A stretch of 64,000 bases of DNA from Gaertneriomyces semiglobifer (GCA_025558075.1 JAHLKF010000031.1:101517-165516); one strand, 5' to 3'; shown: positions 29,037 through 41,037, counted from the stretch's first letter. Translations and numbers: made by a program. Notes: generated by a model not told the origin, from the sequence alone.

Positions 29037-31048
29037 CTACTGATTAAAAAGATCTTCAGGATCCTCTACTTTTTCTTCAACTCCTTTTTTATTGCTCGTT
29101 TGTTTGACTGGGACCAAACTCAATCCAAGCTCATTCAGACGTACGCCTCGATAGCCAGTGCCCACTTCATTGTCAATACGAACTTGATTCTTCTTGTCGT
29201 GGTATTCGATGTTCTTCAAACCAAGCAAGTAATCATGGATGCCTCTTGGAAAAGTTCCCCACTCTGCCTGCTTTTTCCACTGTTCAAAAGCTTTCCCAAC
29301 CGAAGCACGAAGAACTCGGGCATCTGGCTCCAATGCGATACATTCGGAGACAAACTGTCGTTGAGGCGAATTGTTCATAAGCTCAGTTGTTGCCTTTTCT
29401 ACCGACAGTGGAACCACGAGTTCGTAGTTTCCTTGAAGACTTATAAAGCGCTCTACCAGTCTGTATGCCATTGCTCCTTTCCAATGTTGCATTTTGTGTA
29501 CCAAGTCCATATCTTTCAAGAATTTCTTGTCTGTAGGATCCACATTCTCCTTTGATACAAACTTATTTTCGAATGGAATAACACACTGTCTACGGTCACT
29601 TCCGTGTGTTAAATCCCAAAGTACCGGTGAAGTGTTGGTACTGAGCAAAATCAATGCTGAGCAATCAAAAGTGGATGCATTCTTATATTTCGCTTGGGCA
29701 GTAATCCTTTCACCACCAGTGAGAAGCTTCACTGTCGATTCATCCAGTACAAGGTTGGTGTCTTTGTTGGAAGGCTCCGAGCAAAAACACACACGCTTCC
29801 CTTGAATATCGGCAAGACTTGCGTTGTTGATTGTAGAGAAAATCCGGCTTTGAAGCTGACTCGCTGGCATAGTATGTCCAAAATCTCCAAAGACATCGAC
29901 CAAGAAGTTACCGAACATGGTCTTGCCATCTCCTCCACGTCCATGGAATGTGTACATTTTTTGGAAGATGTTGCCTTTGAAAAACGCAATGGCAATCGAT
30001 GAAAGCACAAAATCCCGCACATCCTTGTCAGGAAATATCGAACACAGATATTGATCAAGTTCTACCTTGTGAGCTTGATCAGTAAAGGAGTAAGGCAGGA
30101 TTCTTGAGATCAAATCCGTATTTTTCGGTCCTCTTAGTGTATATTCTTTGATATCAGGATTCCATCGGCAAAGCACAGGAGATCTTGATTCTTGTCAAGT
30201 GACGTCAAAAAGGTTCTTTTTTTTGGAACAGTGAGCTTGAAATCGTTGAAGATATTAGGTAAACATCTGCGTATAAATGATCGCAAAAATTTGTCCCGCA
30301 ATTCGCGATGTGCAACACGCGATCTTGAGCCTCTCGGGAAATGCAACTGCCAAAAGTCGTCCACCAAAGAGTCCCTTATATATGCCTTGACATCTTCTCC
30401 GTCGACTTTGGTGTAATATAGTGTGGGGGAGTGAAAAGACAGTTGTTTTCTATCCAGTTTCCAATACCACTCGTTGGTGCCGACACGTACAATGATGCTG
30501 GTTGCCGCATGTAGCCATTTTCCAACGGAATCTGTAGTCGGTGGTTTGCAGTAATATGTGAGGATACCATCTATAGTTTGCTTATGTACTGTCGGTAGGA
30601 CTTCCCGTGCCAAGGACTTGACGTTGACTTCATTGTCGGTTGAAGGCTTGTAACTTATTGTGATACCAAACAGGGTCATGGTCTCATCAATCTTGAAGGG
30701 TTTCTTTTCCATTTCTGTCATCTCAGCTTCCATCTCCTCCGGCGATAGCAAATCTAGGTCCAGCATGTCCGCCATAATATCATCAGTGGGCACCACAACA
30801 TCTCCATCATCGACTTGTGGTTCCTTGGATTGCACTTGTGGCTCAGCGATTTTTGTTGGTTCCTGGACAGGCGGCTTGGTGCGTTTACTGGGACGTGCTT
30901 TGGCTTCATCTGCCTTGCGCTTGGGAGTTTTGGGGATGCTCTTAGTGGTTTTCTCAGAGGTCTGGTCGACTGATCTCTCGTTCTTCGAACTTGACATACT
31001 CGGCTCTCCTTCGCGGTCTGCCATGTTGGTTGGTTTGGAATATGCCAT
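29037..31048 (-). pseudogene. D5-like SF3 helicase (PLV B), one frameshift
   Basis: Two frames together give about 670 codons. The first (31,048 to 30,134) has a disordered K/P-rich start, an acidic stretch and the D5-N-like region ending LLCFADG. The second picks up at once in another frame (RWNPDIKEYTLRG), losing one base near 30,165. It then holds the SF3 motifs: Walker A GRGGDGKT (79-86 of the second frame), the Cys-rich B region (RVCFCSEPSN) and sensor LLSTNTSPVL. D5-type proteins are replicative helicases of poxviruses, giant viruses and PLVs. No AEP primase domain is seen. The upstream TATA-like TTTTATATC is at 31,075. It may be a decayed gene or a sequence error at one base. Confidence 0.72.
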
Positions 31049-31549
31049 TCTGAGAAACCGCCTCCACCTCCCGTTTTATATCAAAAAATATCCTGATAAA
31101 GTGATTTCTACTTTAACTTTTCCTTTTCTTCTGCAGGGAAGAAAGGATCGAAAAAAGCTTGGATCGATAAAAATAGAAGGTTCTTTTCCCTTTCTTCAAA
31201 GCTTCAAGCCTCCGTTGACAGGGTATACTCCGGCTTGGTACAACGAGGCTACAGTGGCAACAACGAGAACAACAGCCTTGCCTCTGACAGTAGGGCAACA
31301 GCCCACCCATATGAATGTTTCCGTACAAGGGCTACGGGGCTACGAGGTAATTATCCTATGTAGTCCTTGTTGCCTTGTTGCCCCCCTTGGTGGTGTTCCT
31401 CCAGCCCCTTTGTAGCCTTTCCGGGTGCAAACATAATTGATGCGGGCTTGTTGCCTTGTTGCCCGCTTTGGTGGGGGTTCCTCCAGTCCCTTTGTAGCCT
31501 CCCGGGTCAAAAGATAGATGAGGCAGACTTGTTGCTTTCATTCATCAAA
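31049..31549. other. Gap with GGCTAC boxes and two ~80-bp direct repeats
   Basis: 501 bp without a gene. It has two copies of CTTGTTGCCTTGTTGCCC...CCTCCAG(C/T)CCCTTTGTAGCC (about 31,362-31,425 and 31,447-31,505), and several GGCTAC / GTAGCC boxes (31,225-31,375). GGCTAC boxes also crowd the terminal repeats near 18,160-18,230. It may be a control or replication region between the divergent helicase and ATPase clusters. Confidence 0.5.
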
Positions 31550-32260
31550 TTATTCTTTGAAACCTTCCGAGTCGCAATATCTGTACATGTCGGTCGCGTT
31601 GTTCTTTGAGGTATCAATGTAGGCGAAAGAGAAGCGTTCTTTTGTGCATTCAGTCAGGTATTCTAGTACGTCTTTCAATGTTTTGAAAGCGGATGCTAAT
31701 GTTTCCGCAAGGACCTTCATGTCTTGGTTAGAGTTTCGAAAGACCACCCATTCGGTGGTACAATTCTTATGTTTGCTAGTAAGTTGCCCCTTCACGCTCT
31801 GTATAGCCACGATCAGGGATACGCCGAAGTGTCTCGACTTGGTATACAACTTTCCTAGTTCTGCCGCCAAGTCTTTACTACGGGCACCGTCGGCAGCATC
31901 GTCTATAAATAGTAACAAGGTGGATCCATTCTCTTTGAAGAGTGCCTTTTGTTCTTCAATGATGGCTCTTATGCTATTATTGGACACGTCGTCGATGAAG
32001 AAAATCTTCTTGTGCCTTGTATTTTTTGCAAGTTCCCTCACGGACACATCATACTCAACCGTGTCACTCATGATAATAACGCGATCGTGGACTTTCGCGT
32101 AGACATCGTTGATCAAACCGCACACTAATGCAGATTTTCCGGATTTTCGTGGCTCGCACAACGTTGTACATAAGGGAATATCCGCAAGTTCTTCGGGAAT
32201 GCGGGCGTCTCTATGCTTCCCCTTCTTTGGGAAGATGGCTTTCGGTTTGAAAAGGGACAT
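31550..32260 (-). CDS. A32-like packaging ATPase (PLV B)
   Basis: 236 aa. Walker A is CEPRKSGKS (~35-43, with Lys in place of the more common Gly), Walker B is LLLFIDDAAD (~114-122), then YTKSRHFGVSLIVAIQS with the family's sensor Gln. The length and arrangement match the element A ATPase, though identity is low. It is divergent from the penton gene by 60 bp, as in element A, where ATPase and penton also diverge. It would pump DNA into the capsid; the ORF is intact. Confidence 0.82.
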   Translation of the reverse strand: MSLFKPKAIFPKKGKHRDARIPEELADIPLCTTLCEPRKSGKSALVCGLINDVYAKVHDRVIIMSDTVEYDVSVRELAKNTRHKKIFFIDDVSNNSIRAIIEEQKALFKENGSTLLLFIDDAADGARSKDLAAELGKLYTKSRHFGVSLIVAIQSVKGQLTSKHKNCTTEWVVFRNSNQDMKVLAETLASAFKTLKDVLEYLTECTKERFSFAYIDTSKNNATDMYRYCDSEGFKE

Positions 32261-32320
32261 TACAAAGAATTAAAAGTCTACTATACTATATAGAAGAGTT
32301 CTTTTTGATAAACCTCGTCC

Positions 32321-33046
32321 GTGAAAGCCATGCTCAACCAACACATCTACTACTCCTTGAAGGCGAGATCCTTCAGTGTTCCACCTAAACGATGCGAGGC
32401 ATTCAAGGTTTTGTCAGTTTCCTTTACACAAGACTGGGACCTTATCAATGAAGAGAACAATACGTTGCTCTTCAAGGAGAACGGGAATGATACACCGCTA
32501 GCTGCTCGTATCGATGCAGGTAATTATACCGTGGCTGACTTCCCTCAAGAATTGGCACGTGCGATGACCGCTGCGGGGACGCAATCCTATACGGTTTCCT
32601 ATTCCAATACCACTAGGAAACTCACCATTGCTGCTGCTTCCGAATTCTCCGTCTTGCCTTCCACGGACGGTTCCACTGCCTATGCTCTTGTCGGTTCTTC
32701 ACAATATAATGCAACCGACCCGGCGACTTCGATCACCATGCAGAATCCGGTAAACCTAAGTGCCGCATACCCACTGATCTTGACTTCGAACATTCCTGTC
32801 AAAGGTATCTACTTCCTGAACGATTTCAATGAAGGCGCCGATACAGCATTGCTCGCCGTAGTCCCAGATGCATTTGGAGACGTGGTGACTTGGACGAACC
32901 CAGACCCGTCGTGGTTTGAAGTGGACGATATGATCACGCGTGTCGAGTTCCATCTCGTCGACAGTATGACTGGTAGAGAAGTTCTTTTGCGGTCGCTTTT
33001 GACGGTGACCTATGCGTTTACAGACGATTCCGATGATCTTTACTAA
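32321..33046 (+). CDS. Penton-like minor capsid protein (PLV B)
   Basis: 241 aa, all-beta, homologous to the 4132-4809 protein (shared pattern F-x-Q-x-W-x-(I/L)-(V/I)-x-E-x-N-N, SYSNTTRKLT). The second methionine (codon 4) is an alternative start. It leads the plus-strand morphogenesis cluster penton, Lys-rich, MCP. The role is inferred: vertex protein. Intact. Confidence 0.65.
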   Translation: MKAMLNQHIYYSLKARSFSVPPKRCEAFKVLSVSFTQDWDLINEENNTLLFKENGNDTPLAARIDAGNYTVADFPQELARAMTAAGTQSYTVSYSNTTRKLTIAAASEFSVLPSTDGSTAYALVGSSQYNATDPATSITMQNPVNLSAAYPLILTSNIPVKGIYFLNDFNEGADTALLAVVPDAFGDVVTWTNPDPSWFEVDDMITRVEFHLVDSMTGREVLLRSLLTVTYAFTDDSDDLY

Positions 33047-33122
33047 ATAACTTTTTTTCGAATTCAAATGTTAAAACTGGTTCACCGATTCAATTCCTTA
33101 ACACAATTCCCTTCAACGAAAA

Positions 33123-33662
33123 ATGCAAAAAGAAGAAGATTCCGACACTGGGAACGTTCCCGAAGAGCAAGTTCCTGAAGAGCAGCCGCTGGAAAATGAC
33201 TCTATAAACGAGCCTGATAATGAACCGGTTGAAGAGCCAGTTCCTGAGGCAGCTGCCCCTAAACCCGTCAAGAAGAAGCAGCCGATGAGTGAGAAGCAAC
33301 GCGAGTCGCTCAAGAAAGCTAATGAGGTGAGAAGTAAGAAGCTGAAGGAAATGCATGCACGGCAGCATCAGTTGGACGCTGAGAAGGAGAGGAAGAAGAG
33401 ATTAGAAGAAGCGAAAAAAATTTTAGAGGAAGAGAAAGAACGGAAACGACGTGAAAGGGAACAGAAGAAAGCGAAGAAAGCAGCACCAGTGAAGAAGAAA
33501 GGGCGTAAGAGAATGAGCAGCGTGGTTGCAACACCAGCACCGGCAAAAAAACCACCAACAGTAACTGTGCGTATGGACGACAGTTCACATGAATCGAGTA
33601 TTGAGGACAATGGTTACTATGACACTGGATATTCCGATCCCTATGGTGGGATTTTCGGCTAA
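33123..33662 (+). CDS. Lys/Glu-rich coiled-coil protein (PLV B)
   Basis: 179 aa. An acidic Pro/Glu N-terminus (EEQVPEEQPLEND) is followed by KKKQPMSEKQRESLKKANE and a long K/E/R helix to ~125, then a basic patch (KKKGRKRMSS) and a Gly/Tyr tail (YYDTGYSDPYGG). It is the counterpart of 1763-2512. It is located between penton and MCP, 76 bp and 86 bp from its neighbours. Function unknown, probably an assembly or DNA-binding structural protein. Confidence 0.58.
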   Translation: MQKEEDSDTGNVPEEQVPEEQPLENDSINEPDNEPVEEPVPEAAAPKPVKKKQPMSEKQRESLKKANEVRSKKLKEMHARQHQLDAEKERKKRLEEAKKILEEEKERKRREREQKKAKKAAPVKKKGRKRMSSVVATPAPAKKPPTVTVRMDDSSHESSIEDNGYYDTGYSDPYGGIFG

Positions 33663-33748
33663 GTAATTTTTTTTCTTGCATATGTGTAAACAACGTCTTC
33701 CTGTTTTAATTTTCTCCCGCGAAACAACTACAGATCAGAGAAAACATC

Positions 33749-34999
33749 ATGAGTGAAGTCGCTGTTCCTGCAAATTGGGTTGCTACTTCAAAAACTTTCG
33801 CCCGTAGTTGGACGGACCCTCGTGGTGAAGGAGTGACGATTTTTTCACCCGTGGGTCAGGCAGAGTACAGTACCAAGGCTCGGACCCTGACGCCCATTCG
33901 CATCAAATGTGATTCTAACCAAGCCTCCTTCATCTTGCAAAAGTTGGTGTTGAGCTGGGATCTTTCCATTTTCAAGACCAATGATACGCCCTTCCCAGCT
34001 GGTGGGGGTGTGAAAAACACCCAGCTTGGGGCTGATGGAATCATACAAACTTTGGTAATTAAAGCCGGTGAGGAGACCGTGGTGAACATCCCTAATTACA
34101 ATGCTTATCTAGCCGATGTTTACAAGAACCTCCCTACATCAACCAAGGCGCTTCTCACAAAGATGTCTGGTTACAATCGTACAGACCTGTTTAGTTCTAC
34201 TTCGACCGTCACTGTGAACCATCACCCATTGGTGGGCTTCTTCCATCCTACAAACGAAGGGTTCTTCCATGTATGGGCTTTAGCCGATCAAGCAATGGAG
34301 ATTCAGATTACTTTGGCTGATCCTGCACAGTTCTTCGTGGGCGCAAATGGACAACCGGCAGAAGTGCGAATCTCAAACATCCGCTGCATGGTCCCCTATA
34401 TTACCCCTAATCCGTCCTTTGTCGTGAATACTACTCGGGCGATCACGGAAGGGAAGAATATTTTCTATGATTATGTACGCTCCACGCAGGTCGAAAATGC
34501 TTCCAGTGGAAGCAATCTGAACACGTACATGTTGCACATGTCTGGGGTACGGTCCTTACAAGCAATTTCGATGGTCTTCATCGATGGAAACGCTGTCCAA
34601 GATCCTACTAAGGATAACAACTTATCATACTCGGACCAGGGTCTGAGGGAGTGGTGGATTCAGTTGGGACAATTGACGATTCCCTCGGGTATAACGGGCT
34701 TCATGAATTCTGAAACGGATATGCAAACATTGCTCGTTACCCATTTATCGAATAACAACTTTGACCAAATCGGTAGCATGGACCTGAACTACAACTACAA
34801 TACCCAATTGTTCAACTTTGGGTATTCTTTCCAGAGTAAGGACAAAAGTAGCCAGGCGGGCTTATCGATGACAGGAAGTGACGGTATTATGCAAAATACG
34901 ACTAAGCGCGAAGGATCTGTACCTGTGACTGTTCGTTTACTCTCAACATTGCATGAGAATGTCACCCTTGCCATCGGCTCAACTGTTACTGTCGTGTAG
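33749..34999 (+). CDS. Major capsid protein, probable double jelly-roll (PLV B)
   Basis: 416 aa and beta-rich; it aligns loosely in order with the 448-aa protein of element A (helical NYNAYLADVYKNL segment against RYNLFTAHENAL; MEIQITLADPAQFF against VTVEMTAETDLASVF). The N-terminus, with TSKTFARSWTDPRGEG, is likely an internal arm. It is intact, in contrast to many genes around it. The assignment rests on size, fold and the penton/ATPase neighbourhood. Confidence 0.65.
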   Translation: MSEVAVPANWVATSKTFARSWTDPRGEGVTIFSPVGQAEYSTKARTLTPIRIKCDSNQASFILQKLVLSWDLSIFKTNDTPFPAGGGVKNTQLGADGIIQTLVIKAGEETVVNIPNYNAYLADVYKNLPTSTKALLTKMSGYNRTDLFSSTSTVTVNHHPLVGFFHPTNEGFFHVWALADQAMEIQITLADPAQFFVGANGQPAEVRISNIRCMVPYITPNPSFVVNTTRAITEGKNIFYDYVRSTQVENASSGSNLNTYMLHMSGVRSLQAISMVFIDGNAVQDPTKDNNLSYSDQGLREWWIQLGQLTIPSGITGFMNSETDMQTLLVTHLSNNNFDQIGSMDLNYNYNTQLFNFGYSFQSKDKSSQAGLSMTGSDGIMQNTTKREGSVPVTVRLLSTLHENVTLAIGSTVTVV

Positions 35000-35106
35000 A
35001 GATAGGCAAAGGTTCCAGGATTCAATGAAAACATATTTCAAGAAAAAAGCTTTTTGATGTATTGAAGATTTCTTTGTTGCAAATAAGAAAAAAAAGTTGT
35101 GATCCT

Positions 35107-35415
35107 TTATGTCGGCATTGGTTGTCCCTTTCTTACCTTGTCAATAAATTCGTTTCCTTTTGAATGCAACGTGTCCAGTCTCTTGATACCGGTATCTGCC
35201 TTGTTGGTCATGTTTTGAATCCCAGTTCGTACCTTGTCATTAAACAGTTCAGGCGTACTTTGGACAGCACGGTTGATATCTTGGATTCTCCTATTGGCAG
35301 TCCCAGCATGGCGGACGGCTGTGGATGCGAATGTTCTGGCTTTATTGAAGAGACTTGGCGCATTTGACCACAGTGTCTTGGCTTTGGACCCAAAACCTTT
35401 CAAAAAGGATGGCAT
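35107..35415 (-). CDS. Small helical structural-cluster protein (PLV B)
   Basis: 102 aa (MPSFLKGFGSKAKTLWSN, then Ala/Arg/Asp-rich helix, ending RKGQPMPT). Like the 3775-4086 protein it starts with a hydrophobic-basic segment and has similar length. It is convergent with the MCP gene and divergent from the 35,514 gene. Function unknown. Confidence 0.5.
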   Translation of the reverse strand: MPSFLKGFGSKAKTLWSNAPSLFNKARTFASTAVRHAGTANRRIQDINRAVQSTPELFNDKVRTGIQNMTNKADTGIKRLDTLHSKGNEFIDKVRKGQPMPT

Positions 35416-35513
35416 GACTGAAGGACTTGTTCCTTTTAATAGAAGACACCGAGTTTTTTTTTCGTTCCTATCAAGTAACTTTTGATTAATAGCAAAGAGA
35501 AATAATCATCATC

Positions 35514-37160
35514 ATGTCGGCTCCATACAGGGCGAACATTCTAAGTCAGAATGGGAACGATAATCAATGACCCGTTGCCAACGTGCAACGGAAGCAGATG
35601 GGTTTTGCTGTCGACTATGACCAGATAGATGAGTATGGACAGCCAAAAGTTGTGTACAGTTGGAACCGGAACATCCACGGGAAGGATAATGCGACGAAAA
35701 AGGCAACGGCAGAACTCTACCAGCCTGGACAACTGACCAATAAAGAGGAGCTTCGTATGTCTGAGAAGCGACACTACACCAAAGCATACAAAGACGCCCT
35801 CGAATTCATCAGAGCTGAAGAAGACTACCGTGCCCAAGAACGATATCTTGACAAAGTGACACCCAGTCGAAGGAACAATACCGCGTCTGGAACAAGTTCT
35901 TCACACTTTGCCATTCCTGATCAAGGTGGGAACGTATACCATTACGATGCCGCCACTACTGCCATGACTGGCTTGCGATTTGAGGTCCCACTTGGCACAC
36001 GGGAAGTCATAGAAGAACCAAGTAACAAGATGGGAAGAAGTATCGACAGGGTCATCCTTACTAAAGAGCGTGAAGTCACAGTTCATCCTGTTACCGGCTT
36101 GAGACATGTCAATTATGCAACCGGCGTCTCTATTCCTGCCGATGTTGAGGTCCAGGATATGGACATTGACTACCCTATGCCAGGAACATTCCCAGGAAGC
36201 ATCGTACCTCCTGAACCAGCTCCTTCTTCACCTATTGAAGAAATCGTAGATACATCCAGTCCTGTACAAGCATATGCACCTAGCAGATTAGTTGCAAACG
36301 AACGTGATGACCCGGCTGCAGTTCAACGCATCCTCGACCAAAATGCATTCTATCAGAAAGTCTCTAATCAACCGGCAAGGACTCCTTTTAGAACAAGAAA
36401 AGAAGCATGATATGTTCCTTACAATAAGAAGAATGTCGTCCTGGATGCATCTATCAGAAGCACGCGGCATGTATCGACTGGAATGGAAGCGGCTGTTGTT
36501 GAAGATGTCGGTAAACTGGTTACGGTCAAGCACACTGCTGGAGGTTCGGAGATATCATCTGCAGGGAAACCGTTTACCACAAAGGTAGATATCATCATGC
36601 CATGGGCAGATGCCAGAACGGTGAGTGAACAGCACAATGTAGGGCCTGTGTACAGTGTTGCTAACGATGGTCCATCTTCCACTTCATCCATTGAATCTTC
36701 AGCTGGACGTCGTGGAAGTGATGTGAAACTCGTCAAAGGTACGAAACGATCTGCTATGAGACAGCCCGATGAAAGACAGGTCAAGAAGCGAGCAAGAATT
36801 GGATCAGCACCGGCTGCATTGCCCAAGATGGATATTCAAGAGTTCCATGCAGAAGATCCAAAGGAACTCGACCGCCGTATAAAAATGAGAACCTGGGGAA
36901 GACAGGTGAAGGCGGTGATGGAGAATGTAGCCCCGATCAGAGCACCAGCCCTGGATGTAGATAATGTTGCTATCCAACGTGGGTCGGCTGTCCGTCCTCT
37001 TGCAAAACTCGGTAAGGCAGGCGCAGATCAACCGGATGTTGCTCTCGTAACATCCGCTGGTGCTTATTGTGGTACTGCTGAACCTACCGTGACACTTAGA
37101 AAGAAGAAGCGGAAGGATGCCATAGATGAGCGACCTGCTAAGCGTGTGAAGAGATCCTAG
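35514..37160 (+). pseudogene. Unknown structural-cluster gene with two in-frame TGA codons
   Basis: From the ATG at 35,514 (just after an AATAATCATCATC leader) to the stop at 37,160 there is one frame of 549 codons, interrupted by TGA at 35,568 and TGA at 36,408. Everything between is open: 13 or so coding sections with charged, Pro-rich composition, ending in two nuclear-signal-like patches (QVKKRARIG, PAKRVKRS). The first TGA is followed by C (a leaky context), the second by T. Position between the small helical protein and the fibre mirrors the 2551 gene of element A. It is probably a decayed structural or DNA-binding gene; translational readthrough is a less likely alternative. Confidence 0.55.
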
Positions 37161-40100
37161 ATTTCCTAGGTCCATTTGATTGTGTGAAAAAACCTTTACC
37201 ATATAGTAATAAATAACCTGGTTCGACTGGTTCTCGAAATGTCCGGTCTTAATTCACGGACCGCAACAGGGTTGCGGTTGCTTACCAACACTAATATCTT
37301 CAGTGGTTATGTTTCCGGTGATGGTTTGCAAGCCATTGGAGAGGATGTAGAATTGAAAGATTTCCGCAAAGCATACATTGAAGAAATAAGCAATAAAAAT
37401 GGTCCGATGCTGATTAATGACATAGAAACCTCTGAACCTTTGTCTTCAACGATCGAAGACGGCGTAGCATCCGTGTCCCTAAAATACAACGAGGAGGACT
37501 TTCAGGTTGATAATCAATCCGGTATCGCCTTGCGTCGATCTGTCGCTGCGGAATTCCCTTTGACTGTTGAGAGTGAGGATACATATGATGTGATTGATTT
37601 AAAATGTGGGGCTCCATTTGGAATCTCTGAATACGGCTTGAGTTTGGTGACTGATTCTTCTTTAACATTGGATGGAGAAGGAAAATTGAGTGTGGTAGAC
37701 ACAAGTGATTCATTTGAAATTCCACTAGAACGAGAAGAAGAGACCAATGTTGTACGACTGAATATAGAATCGCCGTTGGTTGTGAAGGAAGGGAGACTTG
37801 GTGTTGAACAAAAGGAAATGAGCAAAGGAATCGGTGCTATTTCTGTGTACTCTGCCATGGATGTGATTGTTCCTGGAGTAGGAGACTGGATTGACATGCC
37901 TGACCTTCCTGGAGACATGGAAGAGTACATTGGAAATGCTACCCTTGTCAAGTTGAACGTCTCTGATGACTTTCAACAAACTGGTTCAAGGCTTAAAATA
38001 CGCTCCAAGGGCATGCATGAAGTCTCATACTATAGTGGACTTAGCGGTTTTAACTCTTCGAATCGGTTTACCTATACTGAAACCTTACAAACATTGACAG
38101 CACCTACGTTTCATGTGGAAGCAGTGGACTATAATATTACTGAACCTCGAACATTGGTCAGTGCCGCGTATATTCACCAACTATATCAATCAGAAGCCAA
38201 TAGCGGCATTGACATTTCAGCAGTTGCAAACGGACGGAAATTGATCAAGATCAACCACGACATTACATTGAACATTAATGAAGCAAACCAGCTGGAAGTG
38301 AATGTTTCCAACATAGCAGACGGTACTTCGGTCAAGGCGGTGAGTGGCAAGTTGAGTGTGGATCCATATACGGCAGGAGATGGTATTGCAATCACGAATA
38401 ATGTAGTATCTTCTTCACTCACATATGGAGGTTCCCTTTTTAGATCTGGAAATGCTATCACTGGAAAAGAAGTCCTTAGTGGGAGCAGCAATGTGACAGT
38501 TTCAACCAGTAATCCATTTGCTTACATTATAAGTGTCACAAGCAACCAATCGCAACTTGATAGCCTGGAGGACAAGGTGGACCAGAACAAGACAGAAACA
38601 GATAACAAACTAAATGACTTGGAGAATGAAGATGTCCATTTGAATACAAAAATTGATGCGGTGGAAACTCGATTGACAGACCAAGAAACCAAAAGCGACC
38701 TTCTCTCGAACGATATCACCACTAATCGTTCCAACATAACAGCACTTGACAATGCAAAGACCCAGATGCGGGGTGACCTTATCAATCTTGCTGCGGACCT
38801 TACTGGAACTACGGAATTGCTTGGGACAATCCACACTGCTCAATCTGCATTCCAGGTTGCTAATGCCGTGATGAAGGGCGATGTAACAAGTTTGCAAGGA
38901 ATCGCTACATCATTAGGTGCCCAGCTGACTAGTCTCGACAGTGTGGTAACAGCCTATACCAGTTTACCGGTGGTGAGATCGATAGTGGGTGTTGGTCTGC
39001 TAGTAGTTCAAGACCCCGTGTCCGGTCTGGTAACCATAACAAACACAACAGGACCCTTAATGACAAAACCAACTGCCCCAGTTAACCCAACCAACAAAGG
39101 AACAGAGGGTACCTTGAAAGATACGTACGATGGTGGAGATGGTGAAGGAGGAGGGGGAGGAGGAGGAGGAGGGGGAGGAGGAGGGACAACTGGCGAACTG
39201 ACAGAAGGACTACCTGACCTTGAGGACCCGATGTTACCACCCACGGATCCCATCGACCCAACCAATCTCACAAATACTGGTAAAATTGGTGGAGGAGGTG
39301 GAGGTGGTGGAGGTGGAGGAGGTGGAGGATTATGCCTTAACGGTGTCCCTCCTATCTTTAAGAACCGGGATTCCAGGGGGGAACGCACAACCTTCGTCGA
39401 CTCGTGGGGACGTCGTTGGTCAGAGGAAATTCAAACTGAGGTTACCGAGGAAGGATTCACACGATCTATATTGGAAAGGGACCAGAATGGGATCCCTATC
39501 ACAACACCTGGTCACCTTGATATCATACTACGACGTACAGATGATGATCGCGTTTCTACTGCCATCCTCACGCATGATAGACATCTTCAAAGCGGGTACA
39601 TCAATCAAGGTGGGATCCTTCAAGAGCATCCTGCCACTGTGCCCAATCTTGCCATGATATATCAAGCGTATGAATCCTACATTCTTCCATATATAGAGAG
39701 CATCAACTACATCGGTGTCGGACAAGGACTTGTCAAAACAGGCAGTACACTGTCCCTGAGCGATGATCTAAAGGCTCTTGCGTTCAAGGATACTCTTGCA
39801 TACAATGATCTAACCGGACGCCCAACATTGGGTGCCCTCGCTGCCAAATCCAGTGTATCTTGGACGACAGACGTGGCGAACAAGCCAACTTTGGGAACAT
39901 TGAGTACAAAGAATACACTGGATTGGAACGGAACAGATATCATAAACAAACCTATTCTTGGTACTCTTGCCACAAAATCATCTGTCTCATGGACAACTGA
40001 AGTGGCAAACAAGCCCACGTTGGGAACGTTGAGTACAAAGAACAACATTGATTACAACTCGACAGATATAATCAACAAACCGGACTTGTCAATCTATGAA

Positions 40101-40721
40101 ACTAAAACCACACTTAAAGGGCTAGCGTACAAGGACAAAGTCGACTATACGACTGATGTAATTAATGCTCCAGCCCCCGTTACGTTTGGAAGCGGTTTGC
40201 TGTTCAGTGAAAATACGGTATCGTTGAACCCAGCAGTCAGTGTAGATTCTTTGGCGACTGTAGGAGGAATTTCATTTGGGGGAAATATGTCCGGCACAGG
40301 AAATGTTTCCATAGGAGGTACCTTTACGGCAACGAAGAATGCCAACATTGCGTTCAACCATATATTGAACAACCAATCGGCAGCATCAAATTCATGTACA
40401 TCATTGCACCTGCGTGCTGGTGGTACGCAGGGGTTATATTTCCACATCAACAGCGCTGGTCGAGGAGTGTATGGTGGGATTAATACTGGAACGATTCAGT
40501 GTTATGCAGGTGCATTGAGGTTGCTAACCAAGACCGAAACTGGCGGTATTGTGATTGATGATACAGGTAGCGTAGACATTTCTCAACGTCTCTCTGTTGG
40601 AACCAACAACACCAACATTGTTGCATTTCCTCCTGTAAATTTGACAAGCAATGCGACTACAGTTTCCGCCCGACCATATGGGAATGGTGTGTATACAGCC
40701 AGTGCTAGTTCAAATAATGGA

Positions 40722-40925
40722 TGTTGTAATAGGATCCCGGTGGCATACACGCCATTGGGGTTACCCCGTTATTGGTAACTGCTATGTCAGCACTGCCCTA
40801 AGTCACATGATCTTTTCGTCGGGAAGCGCTTAACGCAACCGTCAGTTTAGAACTTAGAACCTTAGACTTGAGAGATAACAGAGCTTATAAGAAGGATAAG
40901 AGCATCAGCAGGTTCCTCTGCAGCA
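40722..40925 (+). repeat. 5' LTR of the miniature element
   Basis: 204 bp; starts TGTTGTAATAGGATCCCGG and ends CTCTGCAGCA. The few differences from the right LTR (for example GTAATAGG against GGAATAGG) point to recent insertion. Confidence 0.88.
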
Positions 40926-41037
40926 GGTTATGAGCCCCGGCATCAACAGCTGTCTGCTTATGCTCTGCCTCTCAGTCTCCGGGTGGATCTGCCCGTTATT
41001 GACAGTTTCCGCCTGCTCGAGCGACCACGCTCTCGAC

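Noticed and set aside
35514..37160. TGA read as Trp (alternative genetic code)
   Set aside because: The 1346-aa replication gene of element A ends naturally at TGA, and TAG also interrupts the fibre, so general recoding is unlikely.
39008..39388. Minus-strand Pro-rich frame in the fibre gene
   Set aside because: It is the shadow of GGN glycine repeats on the plus strand.
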